DNA of 64,000 nt from Clostridia bacterium (GCA_017541205.1 JAFXZO010000023.1:27650-91649), one strand, 5' to 3'. Positions 50,296 to 58,409 are shown, counted from the first letter of the stretch. Notes: generated by a model not told the origin, from the sequence alone. Made by a program: numbers and translations.

Positions 50296-51168
50296 ATGAT
50301 TAAATCAAAATCCACGAAAATCGGCGATATCATCATCGTTCTTATCTGTATCGTTTTGATTTTCATTTGCCTGCTTCCGATGCTGAACGTGCTGGCCCGT
50401 TCCCTGTCCGACACCAAATACCTGATCCGCAACGAAGTGCTGCTCTGGCCCAAAGGACTGAATATCGAGGCATACAAAACGGTCCTTACCAGGCCCGCGT
50501 ATATCCACTCCCTTTGGTTCACCGCCCTGCTGACGGTCGGCTGCACGCTGCTGAGCCTGACGATGACGATCCTGTGCGCCTATCCGCTGACCTACGATCA
50601 TCTCAAGGGCCGGAAATTCCTGAATATTTTCATTCTTTTCACCATGTACTTCAGCGCCGGCATGATCCCCCATTATGTCATGCTCAAGCAGCTGGGGTTC
50701 CTGGAAAAGGTTTGGGTGCTGATTATTCCGAACTGCCTGAGCGTGTATAACATGATCATTCTGCGCTCCAGTTTTTACAGCGTTCCGGAATCCCTGCGGG
50801 AAGCCGCGGAAATCGACGGCGCCGGCCCTGTCCGCACCCTGGTTCAGATTTACCTGCCGCTGAGCAAGCCCGTGCTTGCAACGCTGTGCCTGTTCTATGC
50901 CGTCGGCCGCTGGAACGGCTTCTCCGACGCGCTGATGTACATCAAAACGAACAGGGATCTGTATCCGATCCAGCTGTACCTGTACAACATCCTGCAGAAC
51001 AGCGGCGGCGGCGAAGGCGCCGCTCAGGAAGGCTTCGCCATGCCGGGCCTGAGCGAAACGCTGAAAATGGCGTCCGTCATGTTCGCTACCGTGCCCATCC
51101 TGATGGTATATCCCTGGCTCCAGCGCTACTTTGTCAGCGGCGTCACCATCGGCGCGGTCAAGGGATAA
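50296..51168 (+). CDS. Sugar ABC transporter permease (YtcP family)
   Basis: A 290-residue partner permease. The family signature LPMLNVLARSLSD after TM1, the coupling loop ESLREAAEIDGAGPVRTLVQIYLPLS and the terminal YPWLQRYFVSGVTIGAVKG are typical YtcP. GGGAGGAGGG precedes the ATG. It forms the heterodimeric channel with the LplB-type permease. Confidence 0.94.
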   Translation: MIKSKSTKIGDIIIVLICIVLIFICLLPMLNVLARSLSDTKYLIRNEVLLWPKGLNIEAYKTVLTRPAYIHSLWFTALLTVGCTLLSLTMTILCAYPLTYDHLKGRKFLNIFILFTMYFSAGMIPHYVMLKQLGFLEKVWVLIIPNCLSVYNMIILRSSFYSVPESLREAAEIDGAGPVRTLVQIYLPLSKPVLATLCLFYAVGRWNGFSDALMYIKTNRDLYPIQLYLYNILQNSGGGEGAAQEGFAMPGLSETLKMASVMFATVPILMVYPWLQRYFVSGVTIGAVKG

Positions 51169-51223
51169 CAGAACGTATTTTTAAGAGCAGCGGCTCTTGA
51201 AATAAAAAAGGAGGAAATGGAAA

Positions 51224-52828
51224 ATGAAACGTATCCTGGCTCTGTTCCTGGCTCTGATCATGCTCTGCGCGGTGGCTGTGACCGCCAACGCGGCAGACGA
51301 ACTGGTTGACGGCAAATTTGCCGAAACCCGTCACATCACCGTCCGCCTCTTCCAGCGCGGCGACAATGTTCCCGAAGAATCCCCCTGGGCGGAATACATC
51401 CGGCAGGGCATGCTGGAAAAGTACAATGTGGAAGTGGAATTCGCCGTGGGCGGCCGCTGGACGGAAACGGATGACCTGGGCAACCTGCTGGCTGCCGGCA
51501 TCGCGCCCGACATCATTTACACCTATTCCTATTCCACCATCCTGACCTACGCCGACATGGACGGCATCATCGACCTGGCTCCCTACATTGAGCAGTATAA
51601 GGATCTGCTGCCCAACCTGTTCGGCCTGCTGGGCGAAGACAACGTCTACTGGGACAAGGATCCCGATACCGGCAAGCTGTGGGCGCTGGAAACCCGCCTG
51701 GTGAACAATGCCCGCATCAACACCTTCATCCGCAAGGACTGGCTGGATAAGCTGGGCATGTCGCTGCCCACCACCAAGGCCCAGTTTGAAGAATGCCTGA
51801 TCGCCTTCCGCGACAATGCCGAGCTGCTGCTGGGCGCGGACGCCGCCAAGATGGTGCCCTACTCCACCAGCCAGGATATCGGCTGGCGCAACAACATCCT
51901 GACCGTCTCCTTCGTGCCCGACGACATCACGGATGAAGAGCTCTACATCCGCGGCTACGACGATCGTCAGCAGTTCCTGCCCGGCGCCAAGGAAGCCATG
52001 CGCCTGCTGAACAAGTGGTACAACGAAGGCCTGGTCTGGAAAGACTTCGCCCTGTACGGCAGCGGCGACACCACCGAGGACGACAACCTGAAGGCCGGCT
52101 TTGTGGGCGCCTTCCAGCACAACTATGACTATCCCTACCGCAATGGCGATGATTCCATCTCCGCGAACCTGAAGCGCAACGTTGGCCCCGATGCCGAATT
52201 CGTGGCTGTGGACTGCTTCGAGAATGACGCCGGCGTGTACCGCAAGTACCTGGGCAGCACCGTGGACCGCAAGGTTTGCTTCCCCTCCACCAACGATGAG
52301 ATCCTTGCCAGCCTGCTGTACCTGGACTTCATCTCCTCTCCCGAAACCATCCTGGCCCTGCAGACCGGCGTTGAAGGCATCAACCATGAACGCGCTGAGA
52401 ACGGCGCTTACATGATGAAGGCCGTGGATCCCACCGATCCCCACTACCAGGCCAGCCTGAACAACATCGACTTCACCATGACCTGCAACGGCCAGTACCT
52501 GGGCGATTACACCGAAGCGAGCTTCGCCTACGGCTATGCTCCCGTGGATCCTGAAGTGGTTCAGAATGCCTATATCGTCGCCATGAACGGCGGCCGTGTG
52601 CCCGCTCACTTCTCTCTGCCCGCCATCGAAGCGGAAGTCGGCATCGGCACCACGCTGAGCACCGAACGCGACACCTTCCTGAACAAGGCTGTCACCGCTT
52701 CCGTTGAGGACTTCGACGCGGTCTATGACGCCGGTGTTGCCAACTACATGGCCATCGGCGGCGAAGCCATCATGCTCGAACGCGCTGAAAAGATCCAGAT
52801 CGCGACCGGCTACGTGTTCGTAAAGTAA
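51224..52828 (+). CDS. Sugar ABC transporter substrate-binding protein (LipO-like)
   Basis: A 534-residue extracellular solute-binding protein of the family that partners LplB/YtcP. The signal peptide (1-23) ends TANA; the cysteine at position 15 (IMLCAV) is not in a lipobox. The mature protein has EESPWAEYIRQGMLEKYNVEVEF, LLAAGIAPDIIYTYSY and WYNEGLVWKDFALYG, typical of these large binding proteins. AGGAGG lies before the ATG. Codon use is strongly optimised, as in the oligopeptide-binding gene. A strong terminator follows. Confidence 0.92.
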   Translation: MKRILALFLALIMLCAVAVTANAADELVDGKFAETRHITVRLFQRGDNVPEESPWAEYIRQGMLEKYNVEVEFAVGGRWTETDDLGNLLAAGIAPDIIYTYSYSTILTYADMDGIIDLAPYIEQYKDLLPNLFGLLGEDNVYWDKDPDTGKLWALETRLVNNARINTFIRKDWLDKLGMSLPTTKAQFEECLIAFRDNAELLLGADAAKMVPYSTSQDIGWRNNILTVSFVPDDITDEELYIRGYDDRQQFLPGAKEAMRLLNKWYNEGLVWKDFALYGSGDTTEDDNLKAGFVGAFQHNYDYPYRNGDDSISANLKRNVGPDAEFVAVDCFENDAGVYRKYLGSTVDRKVCFPSTNDEILASLLYLDFISSPETILALQTGVEGINHERAENGAYMMKAVDPTDPHYQASLNNIDFTMTCNGQYLGDYTEASFAYGYAPVDPEVVQNAYIVAMNGGRVPAHFSLPAIEAEVGIGTTLSTERDTFLNKAVTASVEDFDAVYDAGVANYMAIGGEAIMLERAEKIQIATGYVFVK

Positions 52829-52854
52829 TTCTTTCCTCAGATTCTTCCATGCAG

Positions 52855-52883
52855 CGGCGAGGGCGAAAGCCCTCGCCGTTTTT
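52855..52883 (+). terminator. Rho-independent terminator of the sugar transporter operon
   Basis: A perfect 10-bp stem CGGCGAGGGC/GCCCTCGCCG with a GAAA tetraloop and a TTTTT run. Confidence 0.93.
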
Positions 52884-52892
52884 AGGTTAGGA

Positions 52893-52921
52893 TTGCGCGA
52901 AAAAACAATTTGCGATACAAT
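52893..52921 (+). promoter_or_regulatory. Promoter of the AraC-type regulator
   Basis: TTGCGC, 17 bp, TACAAT, about 75 nt before the start codon. Confidence 0.6.
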
Positions 52922-52996
52922 AAGCGCGGAGAGGATCGCTCCCCGCGTTTCTTTGTTATGGAGCGCTCACGATAGATTTTTGAAGAGGAACAATGT

Positions 52997-53887
52997 ATGG
53001 ATCGTTTTTTGACCCAGCCGAACGCGTCCCTGACCACCATGGGCCGGGGAAAGCGCGGCTATGAAGCCTTTCATTCCCGGAACGACAGGAACGCCCTGTC
53101 CGAATACCACTGCCATGATTTCTATGAATTCTATCTGCATATCCATGGCGGGCAGTATTTCGGCCTGGATAACAGCCTGTACCAATTGGAGCCGTACCAG
53201 TTTTTTATCATCCCGCCCTTTTTCATGCACGGGCTGATCTGCTCCAACGATATGAAGGGGTATGAGCGCGCGTACCTGAACGTATCCCCCGAGGTGCTCA
53301 AAACCCTCGGCTGCGGGCAGATCGACCTGGATCAGTTTTTCCGCTCGCGCACCGCCAGGGGGCAGAACATATTCCGCATGAGCGAAGAGGACGTGAAAAA
53401 GCTGCTGCCCTGGATGGATCAGCTCCAGGCGGACGGCGACAGCCTCTCGGCCCTGGACTGCTTCCAGAATTACGCCACGCTGATCAACCTTCTCAGCCTC
53501 GTCTGCCGCGCCATCCCGCAGTCCCCGGCCCTGGCCACCAGCGTGATTTCCAACAGCGTCATCCAGGAGGTGCTCACCTACATCAACAGCAACTATACCC
53601 AGCCGCTCAAAATGGATCAGCTGGCCAAGCAGTTCGGCATCAGCGTTTCTTATCTTTCGCATGAATTCGTGCGCTTCACCAACCGCAGCGTGTACGATTA
53701 TGTGCTGTACCGCCGCGTGATGCTGGCCCGCCAGATGATGCAGGACGACCTCTCGCTCAACACCATCGCCTATCAGTGCGGCTTCAACGATTATTCCAAT
53801 TTTCTGCGTATGTTCAATAAGCTGGTGGGCATGTCCCCCAGCGCGTACAGGAAGCATCTATACAGCCTGCGGGCAAAAAAAGAATAG
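52997..53887 (+). CDS. AraC-family transcriptional regulator
   Basis: A 296-residue regulator. The N-terminal cupin-like sensor (about 30-130) has EYHCHDFYEFYLHIHGG and LEPYQFFIIPPFFMHG. The C-terminal double helix-turn-helix (about 195-290) has MDQLAKQFGISVSYLSHEF and the second recognition part DYSNFLRMFNKLVGMSPSAYRK. The His pair in HCHDFYE is usual for sugar-sensing members. It lies just after the sugar transporter with its own promoter, and the transporter has a weak -35, so it is the best candidate activator. That link is inference. Confidence 0.93.
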   Translation: MDRFLTQPNASLTTMGRGKRGYEAFHSRNDRNALSEYHCHDFYEFYLHIHGGQYFGLDNSLYQLEPYQFFIIPPFFMHGLICSNDMKGYERAYLNVSPEVLKTLGCGQIDLDQFFRSRTARGQNIFRMSEEDVKKLLPWMDQLQADGDSLSALDCFQNYATLINLLSLVCRAIPQSPALATSVISNSVIQEVLTYINSNYTQPLKMDQLAKQFGISVSYLSHEFVRFTNRSVYDYVLYRRVMLARQMMQDDLSLNTIAYQCGFNDYSNFLRMFNKLVGMSPSAYRKHLYSLRAKKE

Positions 53888-53986
53888 CGCTGCCCGCTTT
53901 CCGCGCTGCCGGCAGGATGATGCGCAATCTGCCTGACGCGCTGGAGAAACAATGCCCGGGCGATAACGTCTTTTGAAAAAAATTTG

Positions 53987-54004
53987 AAAATGAGAATTGT
54001 TTTT
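53987..54004 (+). promoter_or_regulatory. Candidate Zur/Fur-type site 1
   Basis: AAAATGAGAATTGTTTTT, just upstream of the -35. It is identical to site 2 at 14 of 18 positions, consensus AAAATGAKAAYKGTTTTY. Metal-regulator binding is inferred from the zinc genes downstream. Confidence 0.55.
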
Positions 54005-54007
54005 ATA

Positions 54008-54035
54008 TTGACAAACCCAAAACTTGTGTTAAAAT
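54008..54035 (+). promoter_or_regulatory. Promoter of the zinc locus
   Basis: TTGACA, 16 bp, TAAAAT. The -10 overlaps site 2 and the -35 abuts site 1, the geometry expected for repression. Confidence 0.75.
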
Positions 54036-54048
54036 GATAACGGTTTTC
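54031..54048 (+). promoter_or_regulatory. Candidate Zur/Fur-type site 2
   Basis: AAAATGATAACGGTTTTC, overlapping the -10 and start point, 44 bp (about four helical turns) from site 1. Confidence 0.55.
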
Positions 54049-54118
54049 AGATTGAAGGAAGAAAACCTGCACGGCTCCCGCAGGGGAAAACGCCGGCCAT
54101 CTTAGAGGAGGATGGGCG

Positions 54119-54133
54119 AACGGCGCAGCCGTT
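54119..54133 (+). other. Short hairpin in the zinc-locus leader
   Basis: AACGGC-GCA-GCCGTT, a perfect 6-bp stem with a 3-nt loop, before the tandem repeats. Confidence 0.55.
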
Positions 54134-54177
54134 GCACGCGTCGGCAAGCCGTGAAGAGCGAGCACGCCGACCATCTA

Positions 54178-54377
54178 ACCGGCCCGTCAGGGCAGTTGGC
54201 CGTGTCGGCGGCTCCCGAAGGAAAAGACGCCGACCATCTAACCGGCCCGTCAGGGCAGTTGGCCGTGTCGGCGGCTCCTGAAGGGCAAGACGCCGACCAT
54301 CTCAAGATGAGGCAACCGGCCCGTCAGGGCGGTTGGCCGTGTCGGCGGCTCCCGAAGGGCAAGACGCCGACCATCTC
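54178..54377 (+). repeat. Three 63-bp leader repeats with hairpin potential
   Basis: Copies begin ACCGGCCCGTCAGGGC at 54178, 54241 and 54315. The first two are directly adjacent with very few differences; an 11-nt insertion precedes the third. Each copy holds CGGCC/GGCCG, and, with the preceding segment, GCCGAC/GTCGGC, giving a nested stem. The insertion changes the reading frame for copy 3, so a conserved peptide is not maintained. The repeats lie in the roughly 370-nt leader between the promoter and the small His/Cys protein. Confidence 0.85.
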
Positions 54378-54405
54378 AAGAAGAAGAAGGAGGAGGAAGA
54401 GGACA

Positions 54406-54705
54406 ATGAAGAAGCAAACCCGCCTGCTTGCGCTGCTTGTGTGCGCCGGCCTGCTGTTTGTTTTATTCGCTTCTTCCGCCTACATTGCGCATGAGGCAGA
54501 TCATCACTGCGCAGGCAAACACTGCGAAATCTGCGAAAACATCGCCCGCATGGAAGCGCTGCTGCAAAGCTTTGCGCTGCTGGGCGTTGTGCTGGTTTTC
54601 ATGTTTGCCCTTCAGGCTTTCATCCGTGTTCTCCGTGCGGAGGAAGGGCTGTGCGCCTATCATGCGCCTACGCTTGTGGGTTGGAAAGTCCGGCTGAATA
54701 ATTGA
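54406..54705 (+). CDS. Small membrane protein with His/Cys-rich external loop
   Basis: A 99-residue protein. A first hydrophobic segment (about 6-27, LLALLVCAGLLFVLFASSAYIA) is followed by HEADHHCAGKHCEICENI, which holds four His and three Cys in 18 residues, then a second hydrophobic segment (about 53-71). The loop between the helices would face outside and suits zinc binding. I recall similar small proteins near zinc-uptake genes in Clostridia, so a zinc-linked role is inferred. AGGAGGAAGAGG purine tract precedes the ATG. The frame is open upstream through the repeats, but that part is not credible coding sequence. Confidence 0.75.
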   Translation: MKKQTRLLALLVCAGLLFVLFASSAYIAHEADHHCAGKHCEICENIARMEALLQSFALLGVVLVFMFALQAFIRVLRAEEGLCAYHAPTLVGWKVRLNN

Positions 54706-54718
54706 CTGAAGATTGGAC

Positions 54719-54817
54719 GCAAGGGTTTTATCGGAATACCGGGAAGAGGCCTGCTCTGCAGGTCATGGGCCGCATCGGGCCTTTTGACCGGTATTCCGTA
54801 AAACGCCTTGCTTTTTT
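54719..54817 (+). terminator. Long-stem structured terminator or attenuator
   Basis: The arms 54719-54742 and 54788-54811 pair over about 23 bp (core CGGAATACCGG/CCGGTATTCCG) with two single-base bulges. The 45-nt interior contains its own hairpin CCTGC-TCT-GCAGG. A TTTTTT run follows directly. It separates the small protein gene from the zinc-binding protein gene by transcription. Confidence 0.75.
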
Positions 54818-54862
54818 ATGCCCAATTTTCAGAAAATGATTGAGATTCGGAGGAAAAATAAA

Positions 54863-56416
54863 ATGAAAAAGTTCTTCGCTTCTATTCTGGTTGTGGTTTT
54901 GATGATGACCACCGTTTTTTCCGGCGCGGCGCTGGCCGAGGATAAAAAGCTTTCCATCGTGACCACCATCTTCCCCATTTACGATTGGGTGCGTGCGATC
55001 ATAAACGGCAGCGATCACGTGGAAATCACCATGCTTCTGGACAACGGCACCGATCTGCACTCCTATCAGCCCAGCGCTCTGGACATCATGAAGGTATCCG
55101 AAGCCGACCTTTTCATCTATGTGGGCGGCGAAAGCGACGAATGGGTGGAGGCCGTGCTGGCCACCGCCAAGAACCCCGATCTTGTTTCCATCAGCCTGGT
55201 GGAAGCCATGGGCGACGCCATCAAGGCCGAGGAGATCGTGGAGGGCATGGAGCATGAGCACGAACACGGCGAAGAAGAGGAAGAAGAACACGAGCATGCG
55301 CACGAACACGAGGAAATCGAGCCGGAGGACATTCAGGACCGTCCGCTGAGCGATTTTGCCGGCGAATGGCAGTCCCTGCTGCCGCTGCTGCTGGCGGGCG
55401 AATTGGACGCCTTCTGCGGGCATAAAGCGGAAGAGGACGGCGACGACGCCACCTCCAAGGAAACCTATCTGGAAAAATACACCGCCAACTGGGCCTGCGG
55501 CGCCGTGTCCATGAAGATCGAGGGCGACACCATCTCCTTCACCGATGAAAACGGAAAGACCGTCAGCGGCGCATACACCTATGCGGGCTACACCCCCATC
55601 CTGGCGGAAGACGGCGACGTGAAGAGCGTGCGCTACCAGTTCACCACCGACAGCGCCGACGCCCCCAAGTATGTGCAGTTCAACGACCATGGCTATCAGC
55701 CCGGCGAAGCGGCGCATTTCCACGTGTATTTCGGCAGCGAAAGCTTTGACGCGCTGCTGAGCGCTTCCTCCAATCCCTACTTCGCCCCCGCCGACATGAC
55801 CACCGCCGGCATCCTCCAGCAATTGATCGGCCACAACCATGAGGAGCACGAGCATCATCATGACCACGAGGAAGAAGAAGAGACCGACGAGCACGTGTGG
55901 CTGTCCCTGCGCAACGCCCAGATCCTGAGCCGGGCGATCGCGGAAGCGCTGGCCGGGCTGGACCCGGACAACAGCGCGATGTACCGGGAAAACCTGGCGG
56001 CCTACTGCGAAAAGCTGAGCGCTTTGGACCAGGCTTACGCCGAGATGGTAAAGAACGCGCAGTATAAGACCGTGCTGTTCGCCGACAGGTTCCCCTTCCG
56101 GTATCTCACGGACGATTACGGCCTGACCTATTTTGCCGCGTTCTCCGGCTGCTCCGCGGAAAGCGAAGCCAGCTTCCAGACCATCGTATTCCTGGCCCAG
56201 AAGGTGGATGAACTGAACCTGCCCGCCGTGCTGACCATCGAGCATCCCCAAACCAGGATCGCCGAAACCGTGGTGAGCACCAGCCAGGCAAAAAATGCCA
56301 AGATCCTGTCCATGGACTCCATGCAGAGCGTCACGGCGCAGGATGTGAAGGCAGGCGCCGCCTACCTGGCCATCATGGAAAACAACCTGGCCGTGCTCAG
56401 GGAAGCGTTGAACTGA
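54863..56416 (+). CDS. Zinc ABC transporter binding protein: ZnuA with nested ZinT domain
   Basis: A 517-residue secreted zinc-binding protein. Signal peptide (1-25, ending ALA, no lipobox). ZnuA N-lobe (about 28-128) with zinc ligand H66 in DLHSYQPS. A His/Glu-rich loop (130-152) leads into a full ZinT/YodA domain (about 160-323: GEWQSLLPLLLAGELD; ligands in DHGYQPGEAAHFHVYFG), then a second His-rich segment (324-344). The ZnuA fold resumes at DEHVWLS (H344) through 517. The usual third ligand His is replaced in ADRFPFRYL. The ATG is preceded by GGAGG. No permease or ATPase genes are adjacent. Confidence 0.92.
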   Translation: MKKFFASILVVVLMMTTVFSGAALAEDKKLSIVTTIFPIYDWVRAIINGSDHVEITMLLDNGTDLHSYQPSALDIMKVSEADLFIYVGGESDEWVEAVLATAKNPDLVSISLVEAMGDAIKAEEIVEGMEHEHEHGEEEEEEHEHAHEHEEIEPEDIQDRPLSDFAGEWQSLLPLLLAGELDAFCGHKAEEDGDDATSKETYLEKYTANWACGAVSMKIEGDTISFTDENGKTVSGAYTYAGYTPILAEDGDVKSVRYQFTTDSADAPKYVQFNDHGYQPGEAAHFHVYFGSESFDALLSASSNPYFAPADMTTAGILQQLIGHNHEEHEHHHDHEEEEETDEHVWLSLRNAQILSRAIAEALAGLDPDNSAMYRENLAAYCEKLSALDQAYAEMVKNAQYKTVLFADRFPFRYLTDDYGLTYFAAFSGCSAESEASFQTIVFLAQKVDELNLPAVLTIEHPQTRIAETVVSTSQAKNAKILSMDSMQSVTAQDVKAGAAYLAIMENNLAVLREALN

Positions 56417-56450
56417 AAGCCGGCTCGAGGCCAAAATGATTAAAAAATCA

Positions 56451-56492
56451 GGAGAGCAGCGGTCATGGCGGCCTCTGCTCTCCGAGTTTTTT
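56451..56492 (+). terminator. Terminator after the zinc-binding protein gene
   Basis: A 9-bp stem GGAGAGCAG/CTGCTCTCC with a 15-nt loop and a TTTTTT run. Confidence 0.9.
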
Positions 56493-56546
56493 GAAACGCG
56501 CGCAACAGTCGCCTGTCCGGCTGAATGAATCAAGGGAGAAAACCTT

Positions 56547-57011
56547 ATGAGGATGAAAAAGATTGCCGTTCTTTGCTCCGCCGTACTCCTTGCCTGCCTG
56601 CTCCTGTCCGTCCCTGCGTCCGCAGCGGGAGAAAACGCCGCAGGCGGGGACGATGCTGCGCACAGCATCGATCTGGACCTGTCCCCATTCACCGGAACGG
56701 TCGTCTATGCGCAGATCTACCAAATGGCGCTTTATCCCGAGGATTATATCGGAAAGATCATCCGGCTTTCCGGCTGGTATGACGTGATCGTAAACAGCGA
56801 TACGGGCATTGTCTATACCGTATGCCTCATTCCCGATACGGCCGCCTGCTGCACCCAGGGCGTGGAATTCGTTTGGGCCGGAGAGCACAGCTTTCCGGAA
56901 GACTATCCCGAGCCCGGAGCGGAGATCACCGTGACGGGACGGTTTGAAACCTACTTTGAGGGCGAATGGGAATACATGCATCTGGTGGATGCCGAGGTCC
57001 GCTGGGAATGA
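56547..57011 (+). CDS. Small secreted protein with CC motif (possible OB-fold, zinc-linked)
   Basis: A 154-residue secreted protein. Signal peptide (1-27, ending ASA). The mature part is all-beta in character: YIGKIIRLSGWYDVI, then VCLIPDTAACCTQGVEFVW, then GAEITVTGRFETYFEGEWEYMHL. The strand order and the CC pair recall the C-terminal OB-fold domain of YcgQ/TIGR03943 proteins, but I cannot confirm homology. Its position directly after the zinc-binding gene suggests metal homeostasis, although a terminator stands between them and no clear promoter was found in the 54-nt gap. Confidence 0.7.
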   Translation: MRMKKIAVLCSAVLLACLLLSVPASAAGENAAGGDDAAHSIDLDLSPFTGTVVYAQIYQMALYPEDYIGKIIRLSGWYDVIVNSDTGIVYTVCLIPDTAACCTQGVEFVWAGEHSFPEDYPEPGAEITVTGRFETYFEGEWEYMHLVDAEVRWE

Positions 57012-57064
57012 CAGGGCCGATCGGTTTGGCGGGCGTTTTTGCAAAAGCAGCTGATTTCCGGGCT

Positions 57065-58231
57065 TTATTGCGCTTCGATGACGCGGCCGAACAGGGCCGC
57101 TGTTTTTTGCATGCGCTGAGAAACCTTGACGCCGAACGGACAGCGCTTCTCGCAGCCTTTGCAGCCGATGCATGCGTCGGCCCGGTGCTCCAGGGAAAGA
57201 TAATGCTCCCGCAGGGAGGGCGGCACTTCCGGCTGCATCACGGCCAGGTCATACAGCTTATTCACCATGGCGATATCAATGTCCGCGGGACAGGGCTTGC
57301 AATGGCCGCAGTAGGTGCATTCGCCGCCGGTGAAGGTATGCCTGGGGGCATTGGCCAGCACGCTCGCATAGTCTTTTTCCCTGTCGGCCGCGCGCTCATA
57401 CGCCACCGCCGCGTCCACCTGCTCCGGCGTATCATAGCCGCAGAGGACGGAGGCGACGGCGGGCTTTGTCAGGCAATAGTGAATGCACTGGACAGGCGTC
57501 AGGGCCACGCCGAAAGGAGAGCGCGCCGCGTCAAACAGCCGCCCGCCCGCAAAGGGCTTCATGCAGGTGATCCCCACGTCGTGCTGCTGACAGACCTTGT
57601 ACATTTCCACGCGGACGGGATCGACCCCGTTCAGCCCCTCCGCATACGTTTCCGCAAAATAGTTCTCGATGTTGTCCGTCGGCGGCATCAGGTCAAAAGC
57701 CGGATTCACGCTGAACAGGATCATTTCCACCAGTCCGCTTTCCGCCGCTTTCCGCGCGACCACCGGGTTATGGGTAGACAGGCCGATATGGCGGATCGCG
57801 CCCCGGGCTTTCAGTTCCATCACATAATCAAGATACGGCCCCGGATGGGAAACCTGCTCCCATTCGCTCTCCTGATCCACATAATGGATCATGCCCAGGT
57901 CAATATGATCCGTATGGAGCCGCGCCAATAAATCTTCAAAAGCGATCCGGCACTGCGTAACGTCCCTTGTCCGGGTGTATTGGCCGTTTTGATAGGTGGA
58001 GCCGATGTGGCCCTGGACATACCAGCCGGAGGGGTCCTCCGCGACGGCCTTGCCGATGATGTCGCGCGATTTCGGATCGGGCATCCAGCAGTCGAGGATG
58101 TTGACCCCGGCTTTGTGCGCGTACTTTAACAGCGCCACAGATTCGCTTTCCCCGTGCCGCTCCAGCCATTCGCCGCCAAAGCCGATCTCGCTGACCATGA
58201 GGTTCGTTTTTCCGAGCCGTCTGTACTGCAT
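57065..58231 (-). CDS. Aldo/keto reductase with C-terminal ferredoxin domain
   Basis: A 388-residue oxidoreductase. The N-terminal aldo/keto reductase barrel (about 1-290) begins MQYRRLGKTNLMVSEIGFGG, and IGLSTHNPVVARKA is typical of this subfamily. The C-terminal domain has two cluster motifs, CTYCGHCKPCP and CIGCKGCEKRCPFGV, which can hold two [4Fe-4S] clusters. Such proteins are common in anaerobic Clostridia; electron donor and substrate are unknown. AAGGAGG precedes the ATG; a longer upstream frame is not supported. Confidence 0.93.
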   Translation of the reverse strand: MQYRRLGKTNLMVSEIGFGGEWLERHGESESVALLKYAHKAGVNILDCWMPDPKSRDIIGKAVAEDPSGWYVQGHIGSTYQNGQYTRTRDVTQCRIAFEDLLARLHTDHIDLGMIHYVDQESEWEQVSHPGPYLDYVMELKARGAIRHIGLSTHNPVVARKAAESGLVEMILFSVNPAFDLMPPTDNIENYFAETYAEGLNGVDPVRVEMYKVCQQHDVGITCMKPFAGGRLFDAARSPFGVALTPVQCIHYCLTKPAVASVLCGYDTPEQVDAAVAYERAADREKDYASVLANAPRHTFTGGECTYCGHCKPCPADIDIAMVNKLYDLAVMQPEVPPSLREHYLSLEHRADACIGCKGCEKRCPFGVKVSQRMQKTAALFGRVIEAQ

Positions 58232-58409
58232 AGCCAAAGCCTCCTTGTCTTTCCCTTCAGGCGGATGACGCGCCTGTGCCCCGATATGATTATACCAACA
58301 AAAAATCCGGACGGCAAGGCATAAACGCGATTTTATTTGACAGAAGCCGCCGGATTTGGTATGATGAAGAAAAGGAATGAAAATCCCATACAGGAAAGGA
58401 AGGCTTGCC

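Noticed and set aside
54178-54377. CRISPR array in the zinc leader
   Set aside because: The 63-bp units are contiguous, without spacers, and are too few.
54112-54405. N-terminal extension of the small His/Cys protein across the leader repeats
   Set aside because: The frame is open, but the product is low-complexity and the ribosome-binding site sits immediately before 54406, with a signal-anchor sequence starting there.
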